A stretch of 64,000 nucleotides of DNA from positions 215,757-279,756 of the forward strand of contig JANWVY010000001.1 of NCBI GenBank assembly GCA_025056455.1. The letters are read 5' to 3'. Made by a program: the position numbers and the translations under genes. The notes beneath the pieces are model-generated. The model had not been told where the DNA came from. It did no database searches and saw only the letters and a program-made list of their open reading frames with translations. Source of the stretch: Bryobacteraceae bacterium (GTDB lineage: Bacteria; Acidobacteriota; Terriglobia; Bryobacterales; Bryobacteraceae). Within the stretch, counting starts at the first letter, position 1; each line of letters opens with the position of its first letter. Positions 35,550-44,625 of the stretch are shown one piece after another.

Positions 35550-38027
35550 TTAGCTCCGGTAGCGGAACTCCGCACTCGCAAAGAGAGCTTGGTAGAAACG
35601 TGCCCAGGCGGACTTTTGGTCCGCTTCATGACTTTGCGAGGAGCGCATCGCATCCAAAAAAGCCAGCGCTTGATCCAGCTCGTGCGGAGTTGGATCGCGC
35701 GAAAGCACCTGACGATACACCTGCTGGATCCGTTCCCGTCCGCTTGCCTGGGGCTGAGCCAGGAGCGTTTCCGCCGCCGCTTTGGCCTGGTCCATGACCC
35801 AAGGAGAGTTCACCAAAAATAGTGCTTGCGTGGGTACGGTGGTGACCTCCCGGCGGCCTTTGGTCTCACTGGGCTCCGGAAAATCAAATGCTTCCCACAT
35901 CTGCGGCAAGAAGTTGCGGATCACAGGAACATACACGCTCCGCCAGTTCACGCTGACGGCGTAGTCCTTCGGATAGGTGCCGCGCCCACGCCCGAGGTCA
36001 AAAGCGCGCGAAAACTCCATGACTGGTGATTCTTGCGGCCGAGTGAAATCGAGCTTGCCGGCGATGAAAAGGAGGGAGTCGCGGATGGCCTCAACTTCCA
36101 GCCGGCGGCGGTTTTGCCTCCAGAAATAGCGATTATCGGGATCTAACCGGTGATTGCGTTCCTGGTGGGCCGTGCTTATACGGTAGGTACGGCTGAGGAC
36201 AATCTCCCGGATGAGTTTCTTCGTGGACCAGTTCTGCTCCATGAAACGCACGGCTAAGTAATCCAGCAGTTTTGGGTTGGAGGGCGGCTCGCCCATTTTG
36301 CCGAAATTGTCCACGGTGGGGACGATCCCCTGGCCAAAAAGGTGGTGCCAGATGCGATTTGCCATCACTCGCGCCGTGAGTGGATTCTCTTTTCGTGCCA
36401 GCCAGCGAGCTAGCTGTAGCCGGCCGCTTTCGTTTGGCCCGATTTCAAAGCCGGTCTCACCGGGGCGGCTCACCACTTGGACAAAGCCCCGCGGTACGCG
36501 GCGGTCCAATACGTTCGGATCTCCCTTAATGTGAATCTCGACGTCATGCGGGCGGCCTTCCCTCACTCCCATAGCCAGATTCCGGGGAAGTGGAAACTCA
36601 TCCAGCTCTCGGAGCAGCTGCAAAACCTGCTGGCGGAGCTTGGCTGCAGTTTGAACCGGATTTTGCATCACGGGCCGGGAAGCGCTCGCGGCGGTCTTTT
36701 TGAGGATCGCCCGTAAGGGCGCCGACCGTGCTTCATCGACTGCCGCCAGCAATTCCTCCCAGCGCCTTTGCTTGACTGGATCCAGCATCCACGAATCCTT
36801 GCCGGTCCCGGCCGGGAGGTCCAACTTCACGAGTAGATTCAGGTTGAAGTAACTCACGTTGTCGCGGGGGCGGCGCTGGAGGCCAGATAACATTTCTGTA
36901 CTGCGGAAAATACCCGCCATGGCATAGTAGTCGGCAGTGGGAATAGGATCGAATTTGTGATCGTGACAGCGTGCGCAGCCTACCGTCAGCGCGAGGAAAG
37001 CGCGTGAGGTTGCGTTAATTTGCTCATCCACCACGTCCATGCGGAACATGTCGGCGTTTTGCTCGATCAAATCGTGAGAGCCGAGGGCGAGAAAACCGGT
37101 TGCGATCAGGTTGCGGTTGCGCTCCTCGGGGGTTGAAGCGGGAAGCAAGTCACCGGCCAGTTGCTCTAAGATGAAGCGGTCGTAGGGTTTATCCTGGTTG
37201 AAGGCGTCGATGACCCAATCCCGGTAGCGCCAGGCGTAGGGCATGACATAGTTCCGGCCTCTTCCCACGGATTCGGCATAGCGGGCGACATCGAGCCAGT
37301 GCCGCCCCCAGCGCTCACCAAACTGGGGCGAAGCCAGGAGCTTGTCCACCACTCGCTCCCAGGCCAGAGGGCTCCGGTCCGCCAGAAAGGCTTGCATCTG
37401 CTCGGGTGTCGGCACCAGGCCGGTCAAATCGAGCGTCACCCGGCGCAACCAGGTGGCCCGGTCAGCATCTGGCGCTGGCTCGAGACCCTTGGATTCGAGC
37501 TGCGCGAGCACTAGCTGGTCAATGACGCCGAGCGGCCACTTGGAATGTTTGACCTTCGGGATGGCGGGCTTCACCGGGTTTTGAAAGGCCCAATACTTGC
37601 GGCCCTCTTCGACGTTGACCACGGATTCCTTCCAATTTGCCGGCTTCCCATCGCGAGGATCCGGCGCACCCATGGCGATCCACTTTTCAAAATCCGCGAT
37701 CACACTATCAGGCAGCTTGCCCGAAGGCGGCATCTTCCGTCCTTCGTAACGCAGGGCGGCAAGGAGGGTGCCTGCTTGAATGTCCCCTGGAACAACCGCT
37801 GGCCCGCTGTTTCCTCCCTTGCGAATCCCTTCCCGCGTGTCCAGGAAAAATCCCCCCATGGCGTTCTTCGACCCGCTGCCATGACAGGCGTAGCAGTGTT
37901 TGGCGAGCACTGGCCGGATTTTAGTTTCAAAAAATTCGATTCCACCGCTCGAGGGTGTTTCGCTAGGCTGACCCAGGAGGAGCTGGAAGAAAAGAAAATT
38001 CGAAAAAAATCCGAGCAGCAGGCGCAT
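35550..38027 (-). CDS. Secreted planctomycete-type cytochrome protein (PSCyt1-DUF1549-DUF1553)
   Basis: The protein has 825 residues. It has a signal peptide (MRLLLGFFSNFLFFQLLLG) and a haem c-like domain with CYACHGSGSKNAMGGFFLDT (residues about 40-60). DUF1549 (residues about 165-370) contains DRATWLRRVTLDLTGLVPTP and RWGRHWLDVARYAES. C-terminal DUF1553 (about 540-790) contains TARVMANRIWHHLFGQGIV and RTYRISTAHQERN. It forms a pair with the Tat-exported DUF1501 gene just downstream and is analogous to the DUF1592/DUF1552 pair at 8.7 kb. The reaction is unknown; periplasmic electron transfer or polymer breakdown has been proposed for the class. Confidence 0.93.
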   Translation of the reverse strand: MRLLLGFFSNFLFFQLLLGQPSETPSSGGIEFFETKIRPVLAKHCYACHGSGSKNAMGGFFLDTREGIRKGGNSGPAVVPGDIQAGTLLAALRYEGRKMPPSGKLPDSVIADFEKWIAMGAPDPRDGKPANWKESVVNVEEGRKYWAFQNPVKPAIPKVKHSKWPLGVIDQLVLAQLESKGLEPAPDADRATWLRRVTLDLTGLVPTPEQMQAFLADRSPLAWERVVDKLLASPQFGERWGRHWLDVARYAESVGRGRNYVMPYAWRYRDWVIDAFNQDKPYDRFILEQLAGDLLPASTPEERNRNLIATGFLALGSHDLIEQNADMFRMDVVDEQINATSRAFLALTVGCARCHDHKFDPIPTADYYAMAGIFRSTEMLSGLQRRPRDNVSYFNLNLLVKLDLPAGTGKDSWMLDPVKQRRWEELLAAVDEARSAPLRAILKKTAASASRPVMQNPVQTAAKLRQQVLQLLRELDEFPLPRNLAMGVREGRPHDVEIHIKGDPNVLDRRVPRGFVQVVSRPGETGFEIGPNESGRLQLARWLARKENPLTARVMANRIWHHLFGQGIVPTVDNFGKMGEPPSNPKLLDYLAVRFMEQNWSTKKLIREIVLSRTYRISTAHQERNHRLDPDNRYFWRQNRRRLEVEAIRDSLLFIAGKLDFTRPQESPVMEFSRAFDLGRGRGTYPKDYAVSVNWRSVYVPVIRNFLPQMWEAFDFPEPSETKGRREVTTVPTQALFLVNSPWVMDQAKAAAETLLAQPQASGRERIQQVYRQVLSRDPTPHELDQALAFLDAMRSSQSHEADQKSAWARFYQALFASAEFRYRS

Positions 38028-38197
38028 GACGAGTAGTTAATCACAGTTTTTCCGCAAAAGTTGCTCGGGCAGAAAGGTTTTAAGCAAAAAACGGGCCGAA
38101 AACAGACCCCTGCCCCAGGACTCGCCAGCGGGCGTTTCGAGCGGGCGCCGTCAAGGCTCCCCGGCACCCAGCGGCTAGGGCCACTGTGGCTCGAAGC

Positions 38198-39568
38198 TCA
38201 GCCCCGGGGAGGGTAAATGCCGTTGACTTCCGCCCCGACCGCACCGCGAGCAAGCAAGATCTTTAGCGGCTGGCCCACGCTCAGCTCGAGCGCGTCCTTG
38301 ACGACCGACCCGTCGCTGGTTTGGACAATGGCATAGCCGCGGTCCAAGACGCGGAGCGGGCTTAACTGATGTAAGCCAGCCGCCAAAGGCTCAAACCGAT
38401 TTTTCGCCCGGGCTAGGCACATGCGAATGGAGCGCTCAAGACGTGATGTCGCTGCTTCCCAGCGGAGGCGACCCGCAGCTAAACGCACGCGTAAATCCTG
38501 TTTCATCAATCGGGTTTCGAGCTGTGCCAAAAGACGGTGGTGAGCTTCAATGCGGGTGCGGATGGCCTCGCGCAAGCGGTATTCGAGGTCATCTACCCGT
38601 TGTTGCGTTTTTCCGATCCTGCGGTGCAGAAGCGCCAGTGCCCGCTCCGAGCCTGAAGTTTCCAGGCGGCGGCGCCACTGCAAGAGGCGGGCTCGAAAAG
38701 TTTGAACTAATCGCCGGCTCAGCCCTTCGAGCCGCTCTACGGTGTGCTCGCGGGAGGCCGAAACCAGTTCTGCGGCGGCCGATGGTGTCGGCGCACGGAG
38801 ATCGGCCACAAAATCGGCGATCGTAAAATCCGTTTCATGCCCAACTGCGGAGACCACTGGAACAGTGCAGGCGGCGATCGCCCGGGCGACCGCCTCTTCG
38901 TTGAAGGCCCAGAGATCTTCCGGTGATCCTCCACCCCGGGCTACGATGACCACATCGGCCCACTGAGAAGAACTAAAGTATTCAATACCTTGGACAATTT
39001 GCGCAGCTGCGCCCTCGCCCTGCACGAGTGTTGGATACAAGCGGATGTGGATGCCCGGAAAACGCCGCGTCAGCACGTTCACCATGTCTTGAAATACCGC
39101 GCCTGCCGGTGAGGTAACAATGCCAATGCGGCGTGGATAGGATGGGATTGGGCGCTTGCGAGCAGTGTCAAATAGCCCCTCGGCTGCTAACTTCCTCTTG
39201 AGCTCCTCAAAGGCTAATTGCAGCGCGCCATACCCGCGTGGTTCGATCGCATCAACAAGAAATTGATATTCACCCCGCTGCGCGTAGATGTCAATGCGCC
39301 CGCGCACAATCACTTCCAGGCCATCGCGGGGCTTGAAGCGCAGGAAGCGAGCGGTGCGTACGAAACACACACAACGGATCTGAGATTCCTCATCTTTTAA
39401 CGCGAAATAAATATGACCCGAGCTAGCGACTTTTACGCCCGAGATCTCGCCTGTAATCCAAATATCGTGAAACTCGCTAAGCGACTGCCGGATTGCCTCA
39501 GTCAACTCGCTGACGGTGAGTATCAAGCGCTGGGGCGCCAAAAACAGCGAACTTTGCACTTTTTTCAT
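38198..39568 (-). CDS. xseA: Exodeoxyribonuclease VII large subunit
   Basis: XseA degrades single-stranded DNA with the small subunit XseB. The 456-residue protein has an N-terminal OB fold (LTVSELTEAIRQSL, WITGEISGVK, YFALKDEESQIRCV). The catalytic domain follows with GIVTSPAGAVFQDMVNVL, VIVARGGGSPEDLWAFNEE and SAVGHETDFTIADFVADLRA, and the long coiled coil is at residues about 265-400. xseB is not next to it in this window. It is divergent from the flavoprotein gene with a 34-bp gap, so promoters overlap. Confidence 0.96.
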   Translation of the reverse strand: MKKVQSSLFLAPQRLILTVSELTEAIRQSLSEFHDIWITGEISGVKVASSGHIYFALKDEESQIRCVCFVRTARFLRFKPRDGLEVIVRGRIDIYAQRGEYQFLVDAIEPRGYGALQLAFEELKRKLAAEGLFDTARKRPIPSYPRRIGIVTSPAGAVFQDMVNVLTRRFPGIHIRLYPTLVQGEGAAAQIVQGIEYFSSSQWADVVIVARGGGSPEDLWAFNEEAVARAIAACTVPVVSAVGHETDFTIADFVADLRAPTPSAAAELVSASREHTVERLEGLSRRLVQTFRARLLQWRRRLETSGSERALALLHRRIGKTQQRVDDLEYRLREAIRTRIEAHHRLLAQLETRLMKQDLRVRLAAGRLRWEAATSRLERSIRMCLARAKNRFEPLAAGLHQLSPLRVLDRGYAIVQTSDGSVVKDALELSVGQPLKILLARGAVGAEVNGIYPPRG

Positions 39569-39602
39569 CCTAGCAGCCCTGTCGCTTCGCGATACTCAAA
39601 TC

Positions 39603-40046
39603 ATGAAGCTGCCCCCTGCTCCCCAGAAAGAGCACTTGCGCGAGCTGGCTCTTGCGGTCGTCGCGGCGGACCGCTTCCCGATGCTAGCCACAGTAGACGG
39701 GGACCAGCCGCGCGTGCGGCCCGTTTCTCCTGTGCGTACTGAAGGCTTTACGGTTTACGTCGCTTCGATGCGTTCCTCCAACAAAACAGCTGAACTGGAA
39801 CGCTCACCCAAAGTCGAGCTGTGTTATCTCAGCAAAGATCATGACCAAGTGCGGATTACCGGGATTGCAGAGAGCATCGAAGACCGGGGCCTAAGGCAAG
39901 AAGTTTGGGATGCCAATCCACTGCTGAGAGCCTACCTCAAATCAGTGGAAAACCCGGAGTTCATGCTTTACCGGATCCGGCCTACCCGGGTGCGCTATAT
40001 GCGCGAGTGGGCGCTCGAATATTTTGACGTCGATCTGGAGAGCTGA
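39603..40046 (+). CDS. Pyridoxamine 5'-phosphate oxidase-like FMN-binding split-barrel protein
   Basis: The protein has 147 residues. ATG 39603 is chosen because the longer frame from 39516 overlaps the divergent xseA and lacks support. The PPOX-type barrel is seen in RFPMLATVDGDQPRVRPVSP, YVASMRSSNKTAELERSPKV and ELCYLSKDHDQVRITG. It probably binds FMN or F420, but the substrate is unknown. The last residues (EWALEYFDVD) fit the family end. It is monocistronic and followed by a 300-bp region with no other gene. Confidence 0.83.
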   Translation: MKLPPAPQKEHLRELALAVVAADRFPMLATVDGDQPRVRPVSPVRTEGFTVYVASMRSSNKTAELERSPKVELCYLSKDHDQVRITGIAESIEDRGLRQEVWDANPLLRAYLKSVENPEFMLYRIRPTRVRYMREWALEYFDVDLES

Positions 40047-40176
40047 GCCAGGTTCGCAACAGAGCTGGGATTCTGACGCAGAGGGCCCGTCGAGCGCCTA
40101 AAGGGAGAGGGCGAACTCCTGTAACGGCGAAGCACGCGGGTGCACTATTGCATCGGCAGTCTTTTAGAGGACGTAA

Positions 40177-40206
40177 TTGCCGGGAACGATGATGGGTTTG
40201 TATATT
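40177..40206 (+). promoter_or_regulatory. Candidate promoter for the DUF6895-like gene
   Basis: TTGCCG (40177-40182, 4/6), an 18-bp spacer and TATATT (40201-40206, 5/6) lie in a locally AT-rich stretch. This predicts a leader of about 135 nt before ATG 40351. The leader remains open in the gene's frame, so an N-terminal extension cannot be excluded. Confidence 0.45.
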
Positions 40207-40350
40207 GGCGTTATACAGTGGGGTTTCTGGGACGAAATTAGGTCTACAAGATCTCGATTCCTCGACTTCTCGGCTGCTCCCCACTCAGATGCTCAGCCGG
40301 GCGAGGGCCGGCTGCCCCCGGTCTCCGCTTGCATCAAAGGAGTATTTCCT

Positions 40351-41979
40351 ATGAGGTTGTCGGACTGGCAAGCAGGGGCGAGGCGAGCCACCACTTGGCT
40401 TGCAGCCCATTTAGCGGAATGCACTGCACGAGATGACGTCTCCGCTCGAGACTCAACAATTCCAACCGTCTTGCCCGATTTGGCTGGACTCGTAGCCTAT
40501 CGCCGCCAACTCGAATCGGCCGAACTGCCTGAGGAATTTGAACAAATTCTGGACCACATTCAACGCCACCTCTCGAATCCGCGGTTGGTGCAAGGATGCG
40601 CCCGCCATAGCCAAGTCCTGCTTTGCTACGGGCCCCTCTACGCAGCCCTTTGCGGGTGCGGGCGGGAGATTCCTGGCTTTCGTGAGATCCTTCACAAGGC
40701 GATGCAGTCTGGTGCATTGAGTCGGGAGCTCGTCCCCCACCAACAACTGAGGCTCGTCCATTGCTTCGAGATGGCTGGATTGCCCGCCCCATGGAGCTAT
40801 CGCGACATCTGCACGCACATGATACTCTGTTCCGATCCCAACACGTTGCTTCTTTCCGAGGAGGATGTTAGGGCGATCACTCAATCCTTGTTCTATCTCA
40901 CAGACTTTAGTCGCCGTCCCGGAGAATTCTGCCGACGCTTTGACCGGCAGCAAGCCATTGAACTTCTGAGCCAGTTGCTCGAGGTTTACCTAGAAAGACA
41001 GAACCCGGCCATGATTGGAGAGCTTTTATGTGCTCTTTACTGTCTGCAAGCGCCGGAAACCGGGGTGACGGAACGAGCCTGGCTCGAGTTGCTGCGAATT
41101 CAACACAAGGATGGAGGGCTTGTTGAAACGCGTCGCCCACTGGATGTTGAGGGGCGAGCCACGATAGCTGCTCCCCGCGCAACGATTCTCTTTGTTTTGG
41201 CCTCCCTGATGCGGGGCCGGGCCAGGCCGCTCGAGGTGAGCGGCAGCAGCCGTGCTTTGGATTACTCAGAGACTCTGAAATCGGCCGGAGAATGGCTCGC
41301 TTCCCGCCTCCGGGATGCTGATCTGGCCAGCGGTTTGGCCGTCGTCGCAGCGTTCGGCATGTTACTGAGCGTGCAGATTTGGTCGGCATCCTGGCAATCA
41401 GCCGTATCTGCCTTCTTCGAGCGCCAACCACTGGACTCAGAGGCGTTATGGAAGACCGACTGCGAGACTTTGGTGTGGTCGTCAGTTTGCGCGGTGGCCT
41501 GCGGTTTCCGCCAGGGGCGTTTGGCGGAGTTCATACACATGGTGGCCAAAGGCTTCCAGCAAGCACGTGTAGATACTCAGAGCGAAGGCGATCCTCCGTT
41601 TGAAAAGTTGTGCCGGCTTGCCATGGCCACTTCCCGAGCCAAGGACCTACGCCGCCAAGACGACCGTCCGAAAAGCATCCTGCGACTGTTGGATCATGTG
41701 GTCAACGACCGGCTTGCTGAAGCGTGCCTCGAATGCCGGAGCCAGCAGAACAGCAGGATAAGGCGGGATACGCTTCGCTGGCTGGCCCTCCAGCAACGAG
41801 CTGATGGGTCGTTTGGTTACTCCTTCGCCTTCTGGGAGAACCCTCAAGATCGCTTGAAGGACACGCTAGCCGCTGTCTCCGCGTTCGTGTGGGCGGGGTT
41901 CGGAACAGACGGGACTTCCTGGCCGCGCCAACCCCAAGCTGGTCCACACGACTTGGAAAGTCAGAGGGCGCCGAGCTAG
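40351..41979 (+). CDS. Large all-helical protein resembling DUF6895
   Basis: The protein has 542 residues. ATG 40351 sits behind AAAGGAG at good spacing; an in-frame TTG start at 40177 exists but has no such site. The protein is rich in Leu, Arg and Cys and lacks signal peptide and membrane segments. Motif LFYLTDF (residues about 180-186), preceded by SYRDICTHMILCSDPNTLL, resembles the TH-xxFYLTDFG motif that I associate with DUF6895. In the second half, helical repeats carry QHKDGGL and QRADGSFGY, like terpene-cyclase-type alpha/alpha barrels. Function is unknown. The match is by eye, and family membership is uncertain. Confidence 0.7.
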   Translation: MRLSDWQAGARRATTWLAAHLAECTARDDVSARDSTIPTVLPDLAGLVAYRRQLESAELPEEFEQILDHIQRHLSNPRLVQGCARHSQVLLCYGPLYAALCGCGREIPGFREILHKAMQSGALSRELVPHQQLRLVHCFEMAGLPAPWSYRDICTHMILCSDPNTLLLSEEDVRAITQSLFYLTDFSRRPGEFCRRFDRQQAIELLSQLLEVYLERQNPAMIGELLCALYCLQAPETGVTERAWLELLRIQHKDGGLVETRRPLDVEGRATIAAPRATILFVLASLMRGRARPLEVSGSSRALDYSETLKSAGEWLASRLRDADLASGLAVVAAFGMLLSVQIWSASWQSAVSAFFERQPLDSEALWKTDCETLVWSSVCAVACGFRQGRLAEFIHMVAKGFQQARVDTQSEGDPPFEKLCRLAMATSRAKDLRRQDDRPKSILRLLDHVVNDRLAEACLECRSQQNSRIRRDTLRWLALQQRADGSFGYSFAFWENPQDRLKDTLAAVSAFVWAGFGTDGTSWPRQPQAGPHDLESQRAPS

Positions 41980-42146
41980 ACTGATCGTCACTGGTAAGCG
42001 CGGCAATCCGGGTCCAGCAAGGCTTGAATCTAGCTTCCAGGTAGGCTCCTAGATGCGCCCGTGTCTCATGCAGCCTAGAGATGCCCGTTCGCACCGCCTC
42101 GATTGAAACGCTCGGGGCCGCGTTTGAGAGTGAATTTCTCTTCGCG

Positions 42147-43934
42147 CTATTGAATCACTCGCAGACGCACTTGCTCTGATGCCGATTCTTTGATGGAGAC
42201 GATTTCTGCGCTTCCTTCCACGGGCCGCAGGAAGTCGGGATCCATATAAGCTCCCGCTTCGATATCTTTCCAGGCGAAGACACGGTACTGGCCCGGTTCG
42301 ATGTTCGAAATCGTGAACTGGCCATCCTCGCCGCTGGTGGTTGTTTTATAGAACTGAGGCTGCTCGCGACGCTGCGCCTCAACCGGAACCAGGACGACGG
42401 TGGCGCCTCCTGCCACTTGCTGCTGGTCGAAAAAAACGGTGCCAGCAAGTCGGCCTGCGTTTGGGCTCAGCGAGATTTCCAAGGGCATCGCTGAACCCGC
42501 TCGCAAGTCGACGCCCGAGACAAACGCGTCTTGATTGCCGAAGCGGGCGTGTTTCACGTAGTAGCCGTCCGGTAAGCCGCTGAGTGCAACGGTGTACTGA
42601 TCGGCCGCCAAAGTGTCAAAGGTGAAAGTGCCATCTGGCTTGACCGCGGCCGAGAATGTACTCAAACCTAGGGCTCCGACTGGATCCCGCAAAGTGAGCC
42701 GGACTTGAACGCCAGATAGGTTCATTGGATCTTTTGCTTCTAGAAGCAGGCGGCCCGTGAGTTGCAGAGGAGGCTGAAGGGTGAGGGTCCCAACTTCCAC
42801 ATCGCGGGTGCTCACCTCCACGGCGAACCGTGCTGCAGGTAAGGGGCGACCACGCTGGCCAGATGTCGCCACCAGAAAATAGGCTCCCGGCGGAACACCA
42901 CGAATCTCAAAATTGCCACCCCCGTCAACAATGGCCGGGCGCATGCCAGTGGTGGAGAAACTCATGCCGCGCGGCGTGAGAAAAACACCTGCGCGGCGGC
43001 CCTCACCAGCGTTGGGATCCGACAGCCGCCCTTTGATCGTGTAGGTTGCCTGTCTTCGCAGACGCAGGTCTGCACTGGCTTGCTGCCCCGCTGCAACGTT
43101 TAGAAAGGTGCCAAGGTTTGGGTCTGTAGCGCCTGGAAAAAAAGTGGTGACGTAGTCATCTTGAGCTTGAGAAGGCGGGCGCGGACCGCGGCGTGCGGCT
43201 GCCGCCACGAGGTAACTTCCCGGAGGTAGCCCATAAATGCGGTACTCGCCAAGGTCGTTGGTCGTGGCGCTTCTGTAGACGCTCAGCACACGTTTGCCCT
43301 GGCTATAGCGATTGCGCAAGGCCTCAACCTGGATTCCCACCATGGGCTCCCCGTCCTCATCGACGATACGTCCCGTGATGACGGCATGCGGAGTGAGTTT
43401 GATGTTCAACTCCCGCAAATGCTGTTTGGGAGCAAGGGTTAGGGGAGGGCCGTAACGCAAATAATCGTTGGAACCGTAGTCTTGGTCGACGAATCCACTC
43501 CGGGTGACGGAAAGTCGGTACTTGCCGGGCTCGACGCTGGGAATCGTGAAACGGCCGGAAGAGTCAGTTTGAGCGCTGTAGCCACGGAAGCGGAAGAATT
43601 CGCCGGACGGACCGAACCCTCCTGGCTCGCCCGGGTTTCCGTCAACAGGACGCAAGGTGACGGAAGCCTTGCTGAGCGGTTCGCCGCTAATTGCATTCGT
43701 AACGATGCCCTCAACGCTAGCAAAATCCTCCGGTTTAACTGGCTCTCGCTGAACCGTCGAGCCGCTGGCGGAGCGCTGGCGGCCTCGTAGCGGAACCTCG
43801 GAGGATTGCCCGCTTCGGCCCGTTCCGCCGCCAGTCACAGGCTGACCTGACGGCGGAACGGATGGGGGTTGCGCAACCGCGAGCATACTGACGCCAAAGA
43901 GGATACAACTTGTCTTCGCGATGAGTCGTTTCAT
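42147..43934 (-). CDS. Secreted carboxypeptidase regulatory-like (Ig-fold repeat) protein
   Basis: The protein has 595 residues, with a signal peptide (ISKTSCILFGVSMLAVAQ-like; residues 1-22). A Ser/Pro/Gly/Arg-rich linker follows. Several carboxypeptidase-regulatory beta-sandwich repeats then appear: VEGIVTNAISGEPLSKASVT, ITGRIVDEDGEPMVGIQVEA, TIKGRLSDPNAGEGRRAGV and LAGTVFFDQQQVAGGATV. Each is followed by a (G)xFxIxxVxPGxYxL strand. No enzymatic domain is seen, so it is probably a surface or periplasmic binding protein. It lies 105 bp downstream of the Spy-like gene on the same strand. Confidence 0.87.
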   Translation of the reverse strand: MKRLIAKTSCILFGVSMLAVAQPPSVPPSGQPVTGGGTGRSGQSSEVPLRGRQRSASGSTVQREPVKPEDFASVEGIVTNAISGEPLSKASVTLRPVDGNPGEPGGFGPSGEFFRFRGYSAQTDSSGRFTIPSVEPGKYRLSVTRSGFVDQDYGSNDYLRYGPPLTLAPKQHLRELNIKLTPHAVITGRIVDEDGEPMVGIQVEALRNRYSQGKRVLSVYRSATTNDLGEYRIYGLPPGSYLVAAAARRGPRPPSQAQDDYVTTFFPGATDPNLGTFLNVAAGQQASADLRLRRQATYTIKGRLSDPNAGEGRRAGVFLTPRGMSFSTTGMRPAIVDGGGNFEIRGVPPGAYFLVATSGQRGRPLPAARFAVEVSTRDVEVGTLTLQPPLQLTGRLLLEAKDPMNLSGVQVRLTLRDPVGALGLSTFSAAVKPDGTFTFDTLAADQYTVALSGLPDGYYVKHARFGNQDAFVSGVDLRAGSAMPLEISLSPNAGRLAGTVFFDQQQVAGGATVVLVPVEAQRREQPQFYKTTTSGEDGQFTISNIEPGQYRVFAWKDIEAGAYMDPDFLRPVEGSAEIVSIKESASEQVRLRVIQ

Positions 43935-44039
43935 ACTTCTTGCCTGGGAACCTATCTCGAAGACGAGAAGCGAGCCGCCTGCGTTAGGAGCTCTTCACAT
44001 TTCTTAACCGGAGATCGACAACAGACGGCACTCGGAAAT

Positions 44040-44471
44040 TCAATTCTCCGGGCGACGACCTTTCCACTCGCCGAAGTGCTGCATCCGGTCTCTCTGCAAT
44101 TTCTTGTACTGATTCATTTGCTCCTCGCTCAGCACCTCTTTAAGACTGTCCATCGTTTTCTGCCGGATTTCCATCATCTCTCGGCGTGCTTCATCAGATG
44201 GAGGCTGGCCCGGCTCCAACGGATAACGGTCTCGCAGAGTTGCCATTTGTTTTTGTTCCTCCTCGAGAATCGACCTTACCTTCTGTGTTTGTTCGTCGGA
44301 AAGCTTCAACTCCTCCTTGAGGCGGTTTACTCGAGCTTCCAAAAAGCGCTCGCTCGCCGGGCCCTCGCCCATTGGTCGGCGGCGAGACTGCTGAGCGTAA
44401 GTTGCGGGTGTGCCCTCTGCCAGCGCAAAGCCGAGCAACAGGACGGTTGATAGAAGTTTTGGTGCAGTCAT
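44040..44471 (-). CDS. Spy/CpxP-like periplasmic LTXXQ-type protein
   Basis: The protein has 143 residues, with a signal peptide (LLSTVLLLGFALAEG, residues about 5-27). The helical hairpin has RLKEELKLSDEQTQKVRSIL and a second LKEVLSEEQMNQYKKLQ, each resembling the LTXXQ motif. Heptad periodicity supports a periplasmic alpha-helical dimer of the Spy/CpxP/CnrX/ZraP class, which acts as chaperone or metal sensor. Divergent transcription from the P1B-ATPase/HflK unit supports a metal or envelope-stress role; this link is inference. Confidence 0.82.
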   Translation of the reverse strand: MTAPKLLSTVLLLGFALAEGTPATYAQQSRRRPMGEGPASERFLEARVNRLKEELKLSDEQTQKVRSILEEEQKQMATLRDRYPLEPGQPPSDEARREMMEIRQKTMDSLKEVLSEEQMNQYKKLQRDRMQHFGEWKGRRPEN

Positions 44472-44625
44472 CGATCTTGTTCTCCTTCGGTTTCCTTAGG
44501 CTGTGGCCGCAGCGTTTCGCCGGCCTAGCCGGTTTCGGACGGCCCTCTACTGGTTTAGAACCCAGGACCCCAAGAAAAGGGTGCGTCGCTTTAGAAATCT
44601 TCACGCAGCGGTAGTAAGTGGCATA

